Assembly (NCBI RefSeq): GCF_008704555.1
Contig: NZ_CP023702.1
Location: forward strand, 4,464,001-4,528,000
Length of the DNA: 64,000 nucleotides
Origin: Streptomyces nitrosporeus
GTDB lineage: Bacteria; Actinomycetota; Actinomycetes; Streptomycetales; Streptomycetaceae
Direction: 5' to 3'
Positions 43,049 through 50,600 of this stretch are shown here, piece after piece. Position 1 is the stretch's first letter; each line of letters begins with the position of its first letter. The translations under genes and the position numbers were made by a program. The notes under the pieces were generated by a model. The model was given only the letters and a program-made list of their open reading frames with translations. It did not search any database and had not been told where the DNA came from.

Positions 43049-43831
43049 ATGACTGTCAGCGCGGAACGCATGCCCGCCCTCTACCTCTCCCACGGCGCCC
43101 CTCCGCTCGCCGACGATCCGGTCTGGCCGGACGAACTGGCCGCCTGGGCGGCGGACCTTCCGCGCCCCAAGGCGATCCTGATGGTCTCCGCGCACTGGGA
43201 GGAGGCCCCGCTGGCCCTCGGAGCCACCGAGACCGTCCCCCTCGTCCACGACTTCTGGGGATTCCCCGAGCACTACTACCGTGTGCGGTACGCCGCTCCC
43301 GGTGCGCCACAGCTCGCGGACGACGTCCGCAAGCTGCTGCGCCGTGCCGGCACGCCGGTCCAGGACGTCCCCGGCCGCGGCCTCGACCACGGGGCGTATG
43401 TGCCGCTGGTCGAGATGTATCCGGACGCGCGCGTCCCGGTGCTGCAGATCTCCATGCCGACCCTGGACCCGCAGAAGCTGATGGACATCGGGCGCAGGCT
43501 CGCCCCGCTGCGGGACGAGGGTGTGCTGATCGTCGGGAGCGGGTTCTTCACGCACAACCTGGCTGCGCTCCGCCACGCCGGCGGTGGTGTTCCGGGCTGG
43601 TCGGCGGAGTTCGACGACTGGGGACACCGTGCCCTCGGGGCCCGGGACATCGACGCCCTGCTGGACTTCGAGCACAGGGCGCCGGCCGGAAGACTGGCCC
43701 ACCCCCGGACCGAGCACTTCGCCCCCCTCTTCGTGACCCTGGGCGCTTCCGAGGCGGAACTGGACCAGGGGCGCAGTGTCATCGACGGCTTCTGGATGGG
43801 CCTGGCGAAACGCTCCCTCCAGTTCGGCTGA
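43049..43831 (+). CDS. DODA-type extradiol dioxygenase (LigB class)
   Basis: A 260-residue class III extradiol-type enzyme. Metal-ligand-like histidines are in SHGAPP (about residue 15), SAHWEE (about 51) and FFTHNL (about 171); LDHGAYVPL is also typical. Enzymes of this family open catechols or DOPA, and some act on quinone-like compounds. The divergent MarR gene suggests induction by phenolics or quinones (inference). Confidence 0.87.
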   Translation: MTVSAERMPALYLSHGAPPLADDPVWPDELAAWAADLPRPKAILMVSAHWEEAPLALGATETVPLVHDFWGFPEHYYRVRYAAPGAPQLADDVRKLLRRAGTPVQDVPGRGLDHGAYVPLVEMYPDARVPVLQISMPTLDPQKLMDIGRRLAPLRDEGVLIVGSGFFTHNLAALRHAGGGVPGWSAEFDDWGHRALGARDIDALLDFEHRAPAGRLAHPRTEHFAPLFVTLGASEAELDQGRSVIDGFWMGLAKRSLQFG

Positions 43832-43949
43832 TCCGAGGACACCCGGGCACCCGGGCTCTTGGCACCCGGGCCCGGCGCTCCGGCTCCCCGGGGCCGTTCC
43901 GGTGCCGGGCCTCGTCGTAGCGTGTGGCCTCCAGGAAAGGGGCGGCACC

Positions 43950-44480
43950 GTGAACACGTGGACCGAAGTGATCATCCGGCCGGGGACCGAGGCCGACCTC
44001 GAGGCGCTGACGGACATGTACAACGGGTACATCCGTACGACGGCGATAACCTTCGACACCGAACCCCTCACCGTCGAGGCGCGGCGCCCCTGGCTGCTGG
44101 CGCACCCGGAGACCGGTCCGCACCGGCTGCTCGTCGCCACGGTGCTCCAGGGCGAGGGGCGGGGCGAGCGGCTTCTGGGCTACGCGACGTCGGGCCCGTT
44201 CCGTCCCAAGGCGGCGTACTCCACCTCGGTCGAGGTCAGTGTCTACTGCGCCCCCGAGGCGGGCGGACGCGGCATCGGGACCCGGCTGTACGAAGCGCTG
44301 TTCGAGGCCCTGGAGGGCGAGGACGTGCACCGTGCGTACGCCGGCGTGACCATGCCCAACGAGGCATCCGTCCGTCTGCACGCCCGTTTCGGGTTCACGG
44401 CGGTCGGCATCTATCACGAGGTCGGCAGGAAGTTCGGCCGCTACCACGACGTCGCCTGGTTCGAGAAGCGCATCGGCTGA
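43950..44480 (+). CDS. GNAT acetyltransferase, phosphinothricin-acetyltransferase-like
   Basis: A 176-residue GNAT protein. The acetyl-CoA loop is GGRGIGTRLY and the C-terminal MPNEASVRLHARFGFTAVGIYHEVGRKFGRYHDVAWFEK is typical of the Pat/Bar subgroup that N-acetylates phosphinothricin, methionine sulfone and similar amino acids. I use GTG 43950 with GGAAAGGGG upstream. The natural substrate cannot be read from sequence. Confidence 0.87.
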   Translation: MNTWTEVIIRPGTEADLEALTDMYNGYIRTTAITFDTEPLTVEARRPWLLAHPETGPHRLLVATVLQGEGRGERLLGYATSGPFRPKAAYSTSVEVSVYCAPEAGGRGIGTRLYEALFEALEGEDVHRAYAGVTMPNEASVRLHARFGFTAVGIYHEVGRKFGRYHDVAWFEKRIG

Positions 44481-44835
44481 ACCGTCCACGCTCCCGCGCC
44501 GTGCCCCGCGGACCGCCGGGCGTCACTCTCTGCGAGAGCGGCGGGAGCGGACCCGCAGAACGGGGGCCGCCGGTGAGCGTTCCGTGTGACCGGGGTCTCG
44601 CGGGGAAGAGGGAGAGCATCGGTGGCGAGGGCGGCCGTCCGGTCTCGAACCCGGTCCTGACCTGCGCTTCTGTGGGCATCTGTGCCATCTGTCCCACCGA
44701 TGGGGCCGACAGGGTACTGCATGATCAGCAAATTGAATGGTCGGTGTGGGAATTCTGTCCGGATTCCAGTCGTTGTTTCCATCGGATGCAGGGCACCCGG
44801 AAGGGTGTCGCGACCTACTCAGCAAGGGAGCACGC
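44481..44835. other. hrdD upstream region
   Basis: 355 bp with no supported gene. It contains the sigma-R promoter at 44748 and the hrdD ribosome site AAGGGAG. Confidence 0.6.
44748..44775 (+). promoter_or_regulatory. Sigma-R-type promoter of hrdD
   Basis: GGGAAT (44748-44753), exactly 18 bases, GTTG (44772-44775): a full match to the sigma-R consensus GGGAAT-N18-GTT. hrdD is a known target of sigma-R (and sigma-E) in S. coelicolor. Confidence 0.8.
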
Positions 44836-45837
44836 ATGGCAACCCGTGCCGTCGCCCGTCGTTCGTCCGCCTCCACCGGCGGGACCGACCGGGCAAGCAG
44901 TGTTCGCGCCGGGGGCGGGGAGATCGCCGATCGCGACCTGGTCGGCATGTACCTGGACGAAATCGCTCGTACCCCACTGCTCGACGCCGCCAGGGAGGTC
45001 GAGCTCTCGCAGACGATCGAGGCGGGCGTCTACGCCCAGCAGATACTCGACGGCGAGGTGGAGAGCGAAGCCGGCGGAGCGAAGCGTGAGGAACTGGAGG
45101 CGCTCGTCGCCCAGGGCGAGCGGGCGAAGGACGTTTTCATCCGTTCCAACCTCCGGCTCGTCGTTGCCGTGGCCCGGCGCTACCCGAGGGCCGGCCTGCC
45201 CCTGCTGGACCTGATCCAGGAGGGGAACGCGGGCCTGGTGCGCGCGGTCGAGAAGTTCGACTACGCCAAGGGCTTCAAGTTCTCCACCTATGCGACCTGG
45301 TGGATCCGGCAGGCGATCACCCGGTCGATCGCGGACCAGTCCCGGACCATCCGGCTCCCCGTGCACCTCGTCGAGGAGCTCGGCAGGATCCGCCGGGTGC
45401 AGCGCGAGTTCAACCGCGAGCACGGACGCGACCCCGAGCACGCGGAGATCGCCGAGGAGCTGGGTTCCAACGCCGAGCGCGTCGGCAACGTCCTCGACTG
45501 GGCCCGCGACCCGGTCAGCCTCAACATGTCCGTGGACGACGACGGTGACACCCAGTTCGGTGACCTGCTGGAGGACACCTCCGCAGTGTCGCCCGAGCAG
45601 TCCGTGATGACCCTGCTCCGCAGTGAGGAGCTGGAGGACCTGATCGGCAAGCTGGACAACCGCACCGCCTCCATCATCCGGATGCGTTACGGGATCGAGG
45701 ACGGCCGCGAGCGGACCCTCACCGAAGTGGGCAAGCAGCACGGCCTCACGCGGGAGCGGATCCGCCAGATCGAGAAGCACGCACTGCTCGAATTGAAGAA
45801 GATGGCTCACGACACGGGCTTTGACGCTGCGGCGTGA
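44836..45837 (+). CDS. hrdD: Principal-like RNA polymerase sigma factor HrdD
   Basis: A 333-residue group 2 sigma factor with regions 1.2 (DLVGMYLDEIARTPLLDAAREVELSQTIEAG), 2 (DLIQEGNAGLVRAVEKFDYAKGFKFSTYATWWIRQAI), 3 and 4 (ERTLTEVGKQHGLTRERIRQIEKHALLELKK). The N-terminus MATRAVARRSSAS and overall length match HrdD of S. coelicolor. A non-essential relative of HrdB. A sigma-R promoter links it to thiol-oxidative stress. Confidence 0.93.
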   Translation: MATRAVARRSSASTGGTDRASSVRAGGGEIADRDLVGMYLDEIARTPLLDAAREVELSQTIEAGVYAQQILDGEVESEAGGAKREELEALVAQGERAKDVFIRSNLRLVVAVARRYPRAGLPLLDLIQEGNAGLVRAVEKFDYAKGFKFSTYATWWIRQAITRSIADQSRTIRLPVHLVEELGRIRRVQREFNREHGRDPEHAEIAEELGSNAERVGNVLDWARDPVSLNMSVDDDGDTQFGDLLEDTSAVSPEQSVMTLLRSEELEDLIGKLDNRTASIIRMRYGIEDGRERTLTEVGKQHGLTRERIRQIEKHALLELKKMAHDTGFDAAA

Positions 45838-45911
45838 GCCGATAACCCGTAATCTCCCCATCAAGCCGGTTCGCACCGGCGGACAACCGGTCCCGTGCCG
45901 GTTCCCCGAGC

Positions 45912-45950
45912 TGAGCCCCGGCGCCCACCCCCCCCCGGCGCCGGGGCTCA
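45912..45950. terminator. Bidirectional terminator after hrdD
   Basis: Perfect 14-bp stem (TGAGCCCCGGCGCC and complement) with an 11-base C-rich loop; its right end overlaps the stop codon of the convergent WYL gene. Confidence 0.8.
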
Positions 45951-46946
45951 CCCCTGTCCGCCTCGGCCCCGGCCCGGGGCGGAGGCGACGGCGCGGTCCA
46001 GGCGGGCGCCCAGGGACTCCAGGTGCTCCACCAGCTGAGGCGGTTCGTGCGCAACGAACTCGCAGCCCAGGGCGGCCAGCCGCAGGGCCACCCACTCCAT
46101 GGCGTCGGTGGTGACGGTACGGAGCCGGCAGCTGTCCTCGCCCGTCGGCTCCACCGTGCCGATCGAGGCGGGCAGCCGTGCCGTCACGAAGCCCGCCGGT
46201 GCCCGGAAGGTCACCTCGACACGCAGTTCCTCCTGTTCCCACTTCATCGCCCGGACCAGCAGGCCGGCCGCGTCACCGCCGCCCCCGGGGAGTTCGCGAG
46301 GGCCGAACCGGGCGCCGGTGGCGAAGGGCTCACTCACCCGGTCGACCCGGAAGGTGCGCCAGTCCTCCCGCTCCAGGTCGTACGCCACCAGATACCAGCG
46401 GCTCCCCGTGCTCACCAGCCGGTACGGCTCCACCTGGCGCTTCGACTCGGCGCCCTCGCCCGAGCGGTAGCCGAAACGCAGCCGCTCGCAGGCGGTGACC
46501 GCGCCCGCGAGCGTCGTCAGGACACCCGGATCGATCATCGGACCGTCGCCGCGTGTGAGCGCCGATGTGGCGTGCTGCAGGGAGGAGACCCGGTGCCGCA
46601 GGCGCGACGGCAGCACCTGCTCCAGCTTGGCCAGGGCCCGTACGGAGGCCTCGTCCATCCCTTCGATGGCGTGCCCGGCGCCTGCCCGGAGCCCCACGGC
46701 GATCGCCACCGCCTCCTCGTCGTCCAGCAGCAGCGGCGGCATCGCGGCGCCCGCCACCAGGCGGTATCCGCCGACCGAACCGCGCGACGCCTCGACCGGG
46801 TAGCCGAGGCCGCGGAGCCGGTCGATGTCGCGGCGAATGGTCCGCGCACTGACATCGAGCCGCTCGGCGAGTTCGCTGCCCGGCCACTCGCGTGGAGTCT
46901 GGAGGAGTGACAGCAGGGTCAGCAGCCGTGCCGGGGTGTTGGTCAT
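45948..46946 (-). CDS. WYL-domain transcriptional regulator (YafY type)
   Basis: A 332-residue regulator: N-terminal winged HTH (1-60: LLTLLSLLQTPREWPGSELAERLDVSARTIRRDIDRLRGLGYPV), WYL domain (about 140-225, WYLVAYDLEREDWRTFRVDR) and the C-terminal WCX part. WYL proteins sense nucleic acids or small ligands. It stands alone; a 27-bp inverted element just upstream may be its own operator. Confidence 0.9.
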   Translation of the reverse strand: MTNTPARLLTLLSLLQTPREWPGSELAERLDVSARTIRRDIDRLRGLGYPVEASRGSVGGYRLVAGAAMPPLLLDDEEAVAIAVGLRAGAGHAIEGMDEASVRALAKLEQVLPSRLRHRVSSLQHATSALTRGDGPMIDPGVLTTLAGAVTACERLRFGYRSGEGAESKRQVEPYRLVSTGSRWYLVAYDLEREDWRTFRVDRVSEPFATGARFGPRELPGGGGDAAGLLVRAMKWEQEELRVEVTFRAPAGFVTARLPASIGTVEPTGEDSCRLRTVTTDAMEWVALRLAALGCEFVAHEPPQLVEHLESLGARLDRAVASAPGRGRGGQG

Positions 46947-46963
46947 GGAACCAGGATGAGGCC

Positions 46964-46990
46964 CCATCAGGTCAGAAACAGGCCTGATGG
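46964..46990. promoter_or_regulatory. Inverted repeat upstream of the WYL gene
   Basis: CCATCAGG-N11-CCTGATGG, perfect 8-bp arms, 18 bases upstream of the start codon. Candidate autoregulatory operator. Confidence 0.6.
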
Positions 46991-47188
46991 ATCTTCCACC
47001 TCGCACACTGCCGTCCGCCGGCCCTCTGCCGTGCCGGGCTCGTCGGCCCTTGTGCTGCGCCAGGCGTCGTCGGCCTCGCGAAGCCGCGCCGGGGCCCGAC
47101 GGCCCGGGGCCCGCCGGTCCGGGCCCGAGTGCCCGCCGGTTCGGTCCGGGGGCCTGCGGAGCGGCGCCTCTCCAGGGCTGCCCCGGGG

Positions 47189-47935
47189 TCAGCAGATCTG
47201 GGTGCGGGCCTCCATGGCCAGCCGGGCGGCCTGCTCGTCGGTGTACACCTCGCACATGTGGCGGCCGTCCGGGGTGGCGGTGTGCTCCACCTCCCACAGG
47301 CTCGTCTCGCTGCCGTCCAGCAGCAGGAACGCGTGCTCGTAGAGGGTGAATCCCGCGTCCCGGCCGTCGATCCGGCACTGGCGTCCGAGGATCTGGGTGA
47401 TGTGGTGGGCGAACGCGGCGCGCAGCAGTCCCGCCGTCTCGGCCCCCGGCCGGTCGCCGTTCTCCGCGCGGCGCAGCACCCGGCGGGCGTGGTCCGCCGA
47501 GTTGTCCGGCGCGTACATGCGGGGGAGCGGGGCCGGGGGAACGGCCGACAGGAGGGTGAGGATCTCCATGTCGTCCCGCGCGTTCTCGTCGGTGAGGGCC
47601 CGTGTGTCCCAGAAGCTGCCGGACAGCCGGGCGGCGGCGACCTGGGCGTCGCCCTCGTCGTCGTACAGCTCGTGGCGGCGGGGTGCCTCCGCGTCCCGGC
47701 CGCCGCTGTGCACCAGCTCCCACAGGGTGAGCGCGGAGCCGTCGGAGAGCAGGTAGGTGTGCCGGTACGTCTCGCGGTGGAGGGCGGCACTGTGGTGGGA
47801 CGAGTGCAGCGCACTGCTGTGCGCCAGTGCCGTCCCGAGACGTTCGATGGTGTGGTCGGACAGGTCGAAGGAGTTGAGGGCGCATCGCAGGAGTCGCTCG
47901 AGGTGCTGCTCGGTTGTCTCGTACGGATCGCTCAA
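47189..47935 (-). CDS. DUF6227-family protein
   Basis: A Streptomyces-specific protein (248 residues from TTG 47935) with two similar halves: HRETYRHTYLLSDGSALTLWELVH and YEHAFLLLDGSETSLWEVEH. This suggests an internal duplication of a small alpha/beta module. The start at TTG (LSDPYETTEQHLERLL) follows GGAG by 8 bases and matches the family N-terminus; ATG 47980 would add 15 residues. Function unknown. Confidence 0.78.
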   Translation of the reverse strand: MSDPYETTEQHLERLLRCALNSFDLSDHTIERLGTALAHSSALHSSHHSAALHRETYRHTYLLSDGSALTLWELVHSGGRDAEAPRRHELYDDEGDAQVAAARLSGSFWDTRALTDENARDDMEILTLLSAVPPAPLPRMYAPDNSADHARRVLRRAENGDRPGAETAGLLRAAFAHHITQILGRQCRIDGRDAGFTLYEHAFLLLDGSETSLWEVEHTATPDGRHMCEVYTDEQAARLAMEARTQIC

Positions 47936-48054
47936 GGTGCTGTCTCCAGGCCGTCGCCGCGCGTTACTCGATGCGTGCATAACGTAGTCCCTGGGTCCGA
48001 CATCGTGACCGGGGTTCGCGAAAAACGTACCGCCCGGGTGAAAAGTTCCCGCCC

Positions 48055-49134
48055 TCAGGGAGTGCCGGGATGATGATCGTCCCGGCTCCCGTAGAGCTCG
48101 CTATAGGAGGGGAATGTTCCGCCCGGGCCCTCTGCTCCACGGGCGGCCCGGATCGCCTTGACGACAGCTCTGGCCAGGACGTCCGCGCCCGCCGCCAGGA
48201 TGTCGTTCATCGCGGCCGTGGGCTCCGGCGGCAGCGGGCGGGCGCCGGTGGCCAGGGCGAAGACGGTGTCCCCGTCGGTCAGCAGATGCACCGGACGGAC
48301 GGCGCGCGCCAGTCCGTCGTGCGCCGTGCCCGCCAGCTTCTGCGCCTGGGCGCGGGTCAGTCCGGCGTCCGTGGCGACGACCGCGAGCGTGGTGTTGAAG
48401 GGGCCGTCGCCGCGCGCCTCCCGCAGCCGGGCCAGCCGCCGGAGCGCGGCTTCGCGCGTCGCGCGGCCGGGTGGTGACGAAGGCTCGGCGGTGCCGTACT
48501 CGCCGTACAGGATCCCGGTCCGCGGATCGACGACCGAGCCGGCCGCGTTGACGACGGCCAGCGCGGCGACCGTCGTCCCGGACGCCAGCCTCCGGCTCGC
48601 CGTGCCGACCCCGCCCTTGAGGTCTCCGGCGACCGCGCCCGTGCCCGCCCCGACCGAGCCCTCGGCGACCGGGTGGCCCGCCCCGGAAGCGGCGGCGGCC
48701 TCCACGGCGGCCCGCCCGGTCGAGGCGTCGGGGCGGGCCCGCCAGTCGCCGCCCCGCCCCAGGTCGAAGAGGCACGCGGCCGGCACGACGGGGACGACCC
48801 GGCCGGGCTCCGCCCCGACCGGGACCCCGCGTCCCTGTTCCTCCAGCCAGGCCGTCACCCCGGACGCCGCGTCCAGGCCGAACGCGCTTCCACCGGTGAG
48901 CACGACGGCGTCCACCCGCTGCACCAGGTTCCGTGGGTCGAGCGCGTCCGTCTCCCTGGTGCCCGGGCCGCCGCCGCGTACGTCGACGGCGGCCACGGCC
49001 CCGCCCTCGGGCGCGAGCACCACGGTGGTCCCGCTCAGCGCCAGGCCGCCGGGTACGCGGGCGTGGCCGACCCGGATGCCGGCCACGTCGGTCAGGGCGT
49101 CCAGCGGACCGGCGGCGGACAGGTCGTCGGGCAT
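48055..49134 (-). CDS. P1/S58-family N-terminal-nucleophile hydrolase (DmpA/NylC-like)
   Basis: A 359-residue protein of the DmpA/BapA/NylC group. Self-cleavage is expected between Asn247 and Thr248 in DGPFNTTLAVVATDAG, making Thr248 the catalytic nucleophile of the beta chain. LTGGSAFGLDAASGV and the Gly-rich GSVGAGTGAVAGDLKGG are typical. Family members hydrolyse beta-amino-acid peptides, D-aminopeptides or nylon oligomers; substrate here unknown. Confidence 0.87.
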   Translation of the reverse strand: MPDDLSAAGPLDALTDVAGIRVGHARVPGGLALSGTTVVLAPEGGAVAAVDVRGGGPGTRETDALDPRNLVQRVDAVVLTGGSAFGLDAASGVTAWLEEQGRGVPVGAEPGRVVPVVPAACLFDLGRGGDWRARPDASTGRAAVEAAAASGAGHPVAEGSVGAGTGAVAGDLKGGVGTASRRLASGTTVAALAVVNAAGSVVDPRTGILYGEYGTAEPSSPPGRATREAALRRLARLREARGDGPFNTTLAVVATDAGLTRAQAQKLAGTAHDGLARAVRPVHLLTDGDTVFALATGARPLPPEPTAAMNDILAAGADVLARAVVKAIRAARGAEGPGGTFPSYSELYGSRDDHHPGTP

Positions 49135-49436
49135 CGTGTGCTCCTCGGTCGCGTACGGCGGCGGGCGGGGAAAGGCGGTCGGGTGTCACGCGGCGCGGTG
49201 ACGGCCTGTCCGTCCCCCGGCGAACGTACAGCGGACCGCGGGGGCCGGGGGAGTGCGGCGGCGGCCCCGGTGCGACGGGCCGCCCGCGTCGGGGCCGCCT
49301 GCGCCCGCGTCGTGGCCCGGCAGGCGCCCACAGGAGAGGCCGCTCGACAAGCGGGTCTGTGCCGTGCGGGCGACGCGCCCACCCTCTCAGTGCGCAAAAA
49401 GGGACTAAGTGCATTATCCGGACCTACGGTGGCTGG
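49135..49436. other. Divergent promoter region, P1 hydrolase / Mo-enzyme operon
   Basis: 302 bp with no gene. Just before the operon is an AT-richer tract with GGGACTAAGTGC (49401-49412), loosely like half of a DevR/OsdR site. Confidence 0.45.
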
Positions 49437-50600
49437 GTGACCGAGCCACCAGAAGCGCCTGCCGCAGCCGAGCAGCCCGATCCCGGCGCCCGTACCGGGC
49501 CGCCCACGCACGGCCCCGGAGACGGGTGGCGGAGCCGGGGTTCCGCCCTCGCCACGAGAGCCGTCGACGCCCTTCCGCGGTCCGTCAAGGGCCGGGCCAC
49601 CCTGGCCGGCGCCGTCGTGTCCGCCCTGCTGATCCTCGCCATCGTGTTCGGCAGCCGGATGCTGCACAACTTCGACTCCGCCCTGCTGCCCTATGCCGTG
49701 GCCAGCGTCTTCCTCGCCTTCGGCGTCGCCTACCGCTACACGGTCTGGGTGTCGGCGCCCGGAGCCCGGCGGCTCTTCGTCAACGGCTGGCGCAGCTTCT
49801 TCTCGGCCGACAACTTCCGCCGGGCCCCCACGGCGCTGCCGAAGATGATCGCGACCTACCTGGGCTTCCAGAAGTTCCTCGGTGCCAGGTCACACGCCCG
49901 GTGGGCGGCCCACCAGCTGATCTTCTGGGGCTGTGTCCTCGCCGCGCTGATCACCTTCCCCCTCACCTGGGGCTGGTTCACCTTCACCTCCGGCACCGGC
50001 TCGGGACCGGGTTACGAGATGAGGATCTGGGGATTCAAGATCCTCGGATTCGACTCCCTGGACTTCGTCGGCTGGGTGATGTTCCACGGCCTGGACCTGG
50101 CCGCCGTCCTGGTGATCCCGGGCGCCGCCTACTTCCTGTGGCGCCGGATGAAGGACCGCGGGGCGATGACGGGACAGCGCTTCGCCTACGACATGGTGCC
50201 GCTGCTCGCGCTGATCATCATCTCGGTGACCGGCCTGCTGCTCACCTTCTCGTCGATCTTCCTGCACGGCGGCGGTTACGAGTTCCTCGCGATCCTGCAC
50301 ATGGTGTCGGTGGTCTTCACGCTCATCTACATCCCGTTCGGGAAGTTCTTCCATATCGTGCAGCGGCCGGCCGCGGTCGGCATGCAGCTCTTCAAGTACA
50401 CGGCGCGGCAGGGCGACGAGATCTTCGCCTGCCGGCGCTGCGGGGAACCCATCGACACCGGGCCCTACGTCGAGAACCTGCGCGGCACCATGCGCGACCT
50501 CGAACTCGGTTTCGACCAATGGGCCGAATACTGCCCGCGCTGCAAGCGGGTGCTGCGGGGCAGCGCCTATCTCACCCAGGTCAAGAAGGGCTTTCAGTGA
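49437..50600 (+). CDS. Membrane b-type cytochrome-like subunit with C-terminal zinc ribbon
   Basis: A 387-residue protein with about five membrane helices (60-310). Histidines at helix ends (AAHQLIFWG, MFHGLDLA, ILHMVSV, KFFHIVQ) look like two b-heme sites of the NarI/HdrE type. The C-terminal 65 residues carry ACRRCGEP and YCPRCKR, a cytoplasmic zinc-ribbon or rubredoxin-like module. Such genes are often mislabelled as MFS transporters. It overlaps the Mo subunit gene by GTGA, so they are translated together. Predicted role: exchange electrons between the quinone pool and the cytoplasmic catalytic subunits. Confidence 0.75.
   Translation: MTEPPEAPAAAEQPDPGARTGPPTHGPGDGWRSRGSALATRAVDALPRSVKGRATLAGAVVSALLILAIVFGSRMLHNFDSALLPYAVASVFLAFGVAYRYTVWVSAPGARRLFVNGWRSFFSADNFRRAPTALPKMIATYLGFQKFLGARSHARWAAHQLIFWGCVLAALITFPLTWGWFTFTSGTGSGPGYEMRIWGFKILGFDSLDFVGWVMFHGLDLAAVLVIPGAAYFLWRRMKDRGAMTGQRFAYDMVPLLALIIISVTGLLLTFSSIFLHGGGYEFLAILHMVSVVFTLIYIPFGKFFHIVQRPAAVGMQLFKYTARQGDEIFACRRCGEPIDTGPYVENLRGTMRDLELGFDQWAEYCPRCKRVLRGSAYLTQVKKGFQ

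Noticed and set aside
49401..49412. GGGACTAAGTGC upstream of the Mo-enzyme operon as a DevR/OsdR site
   Set aside because: Only one half-site fits and the spacing to a second half is wrong; kept as a note, not a call.
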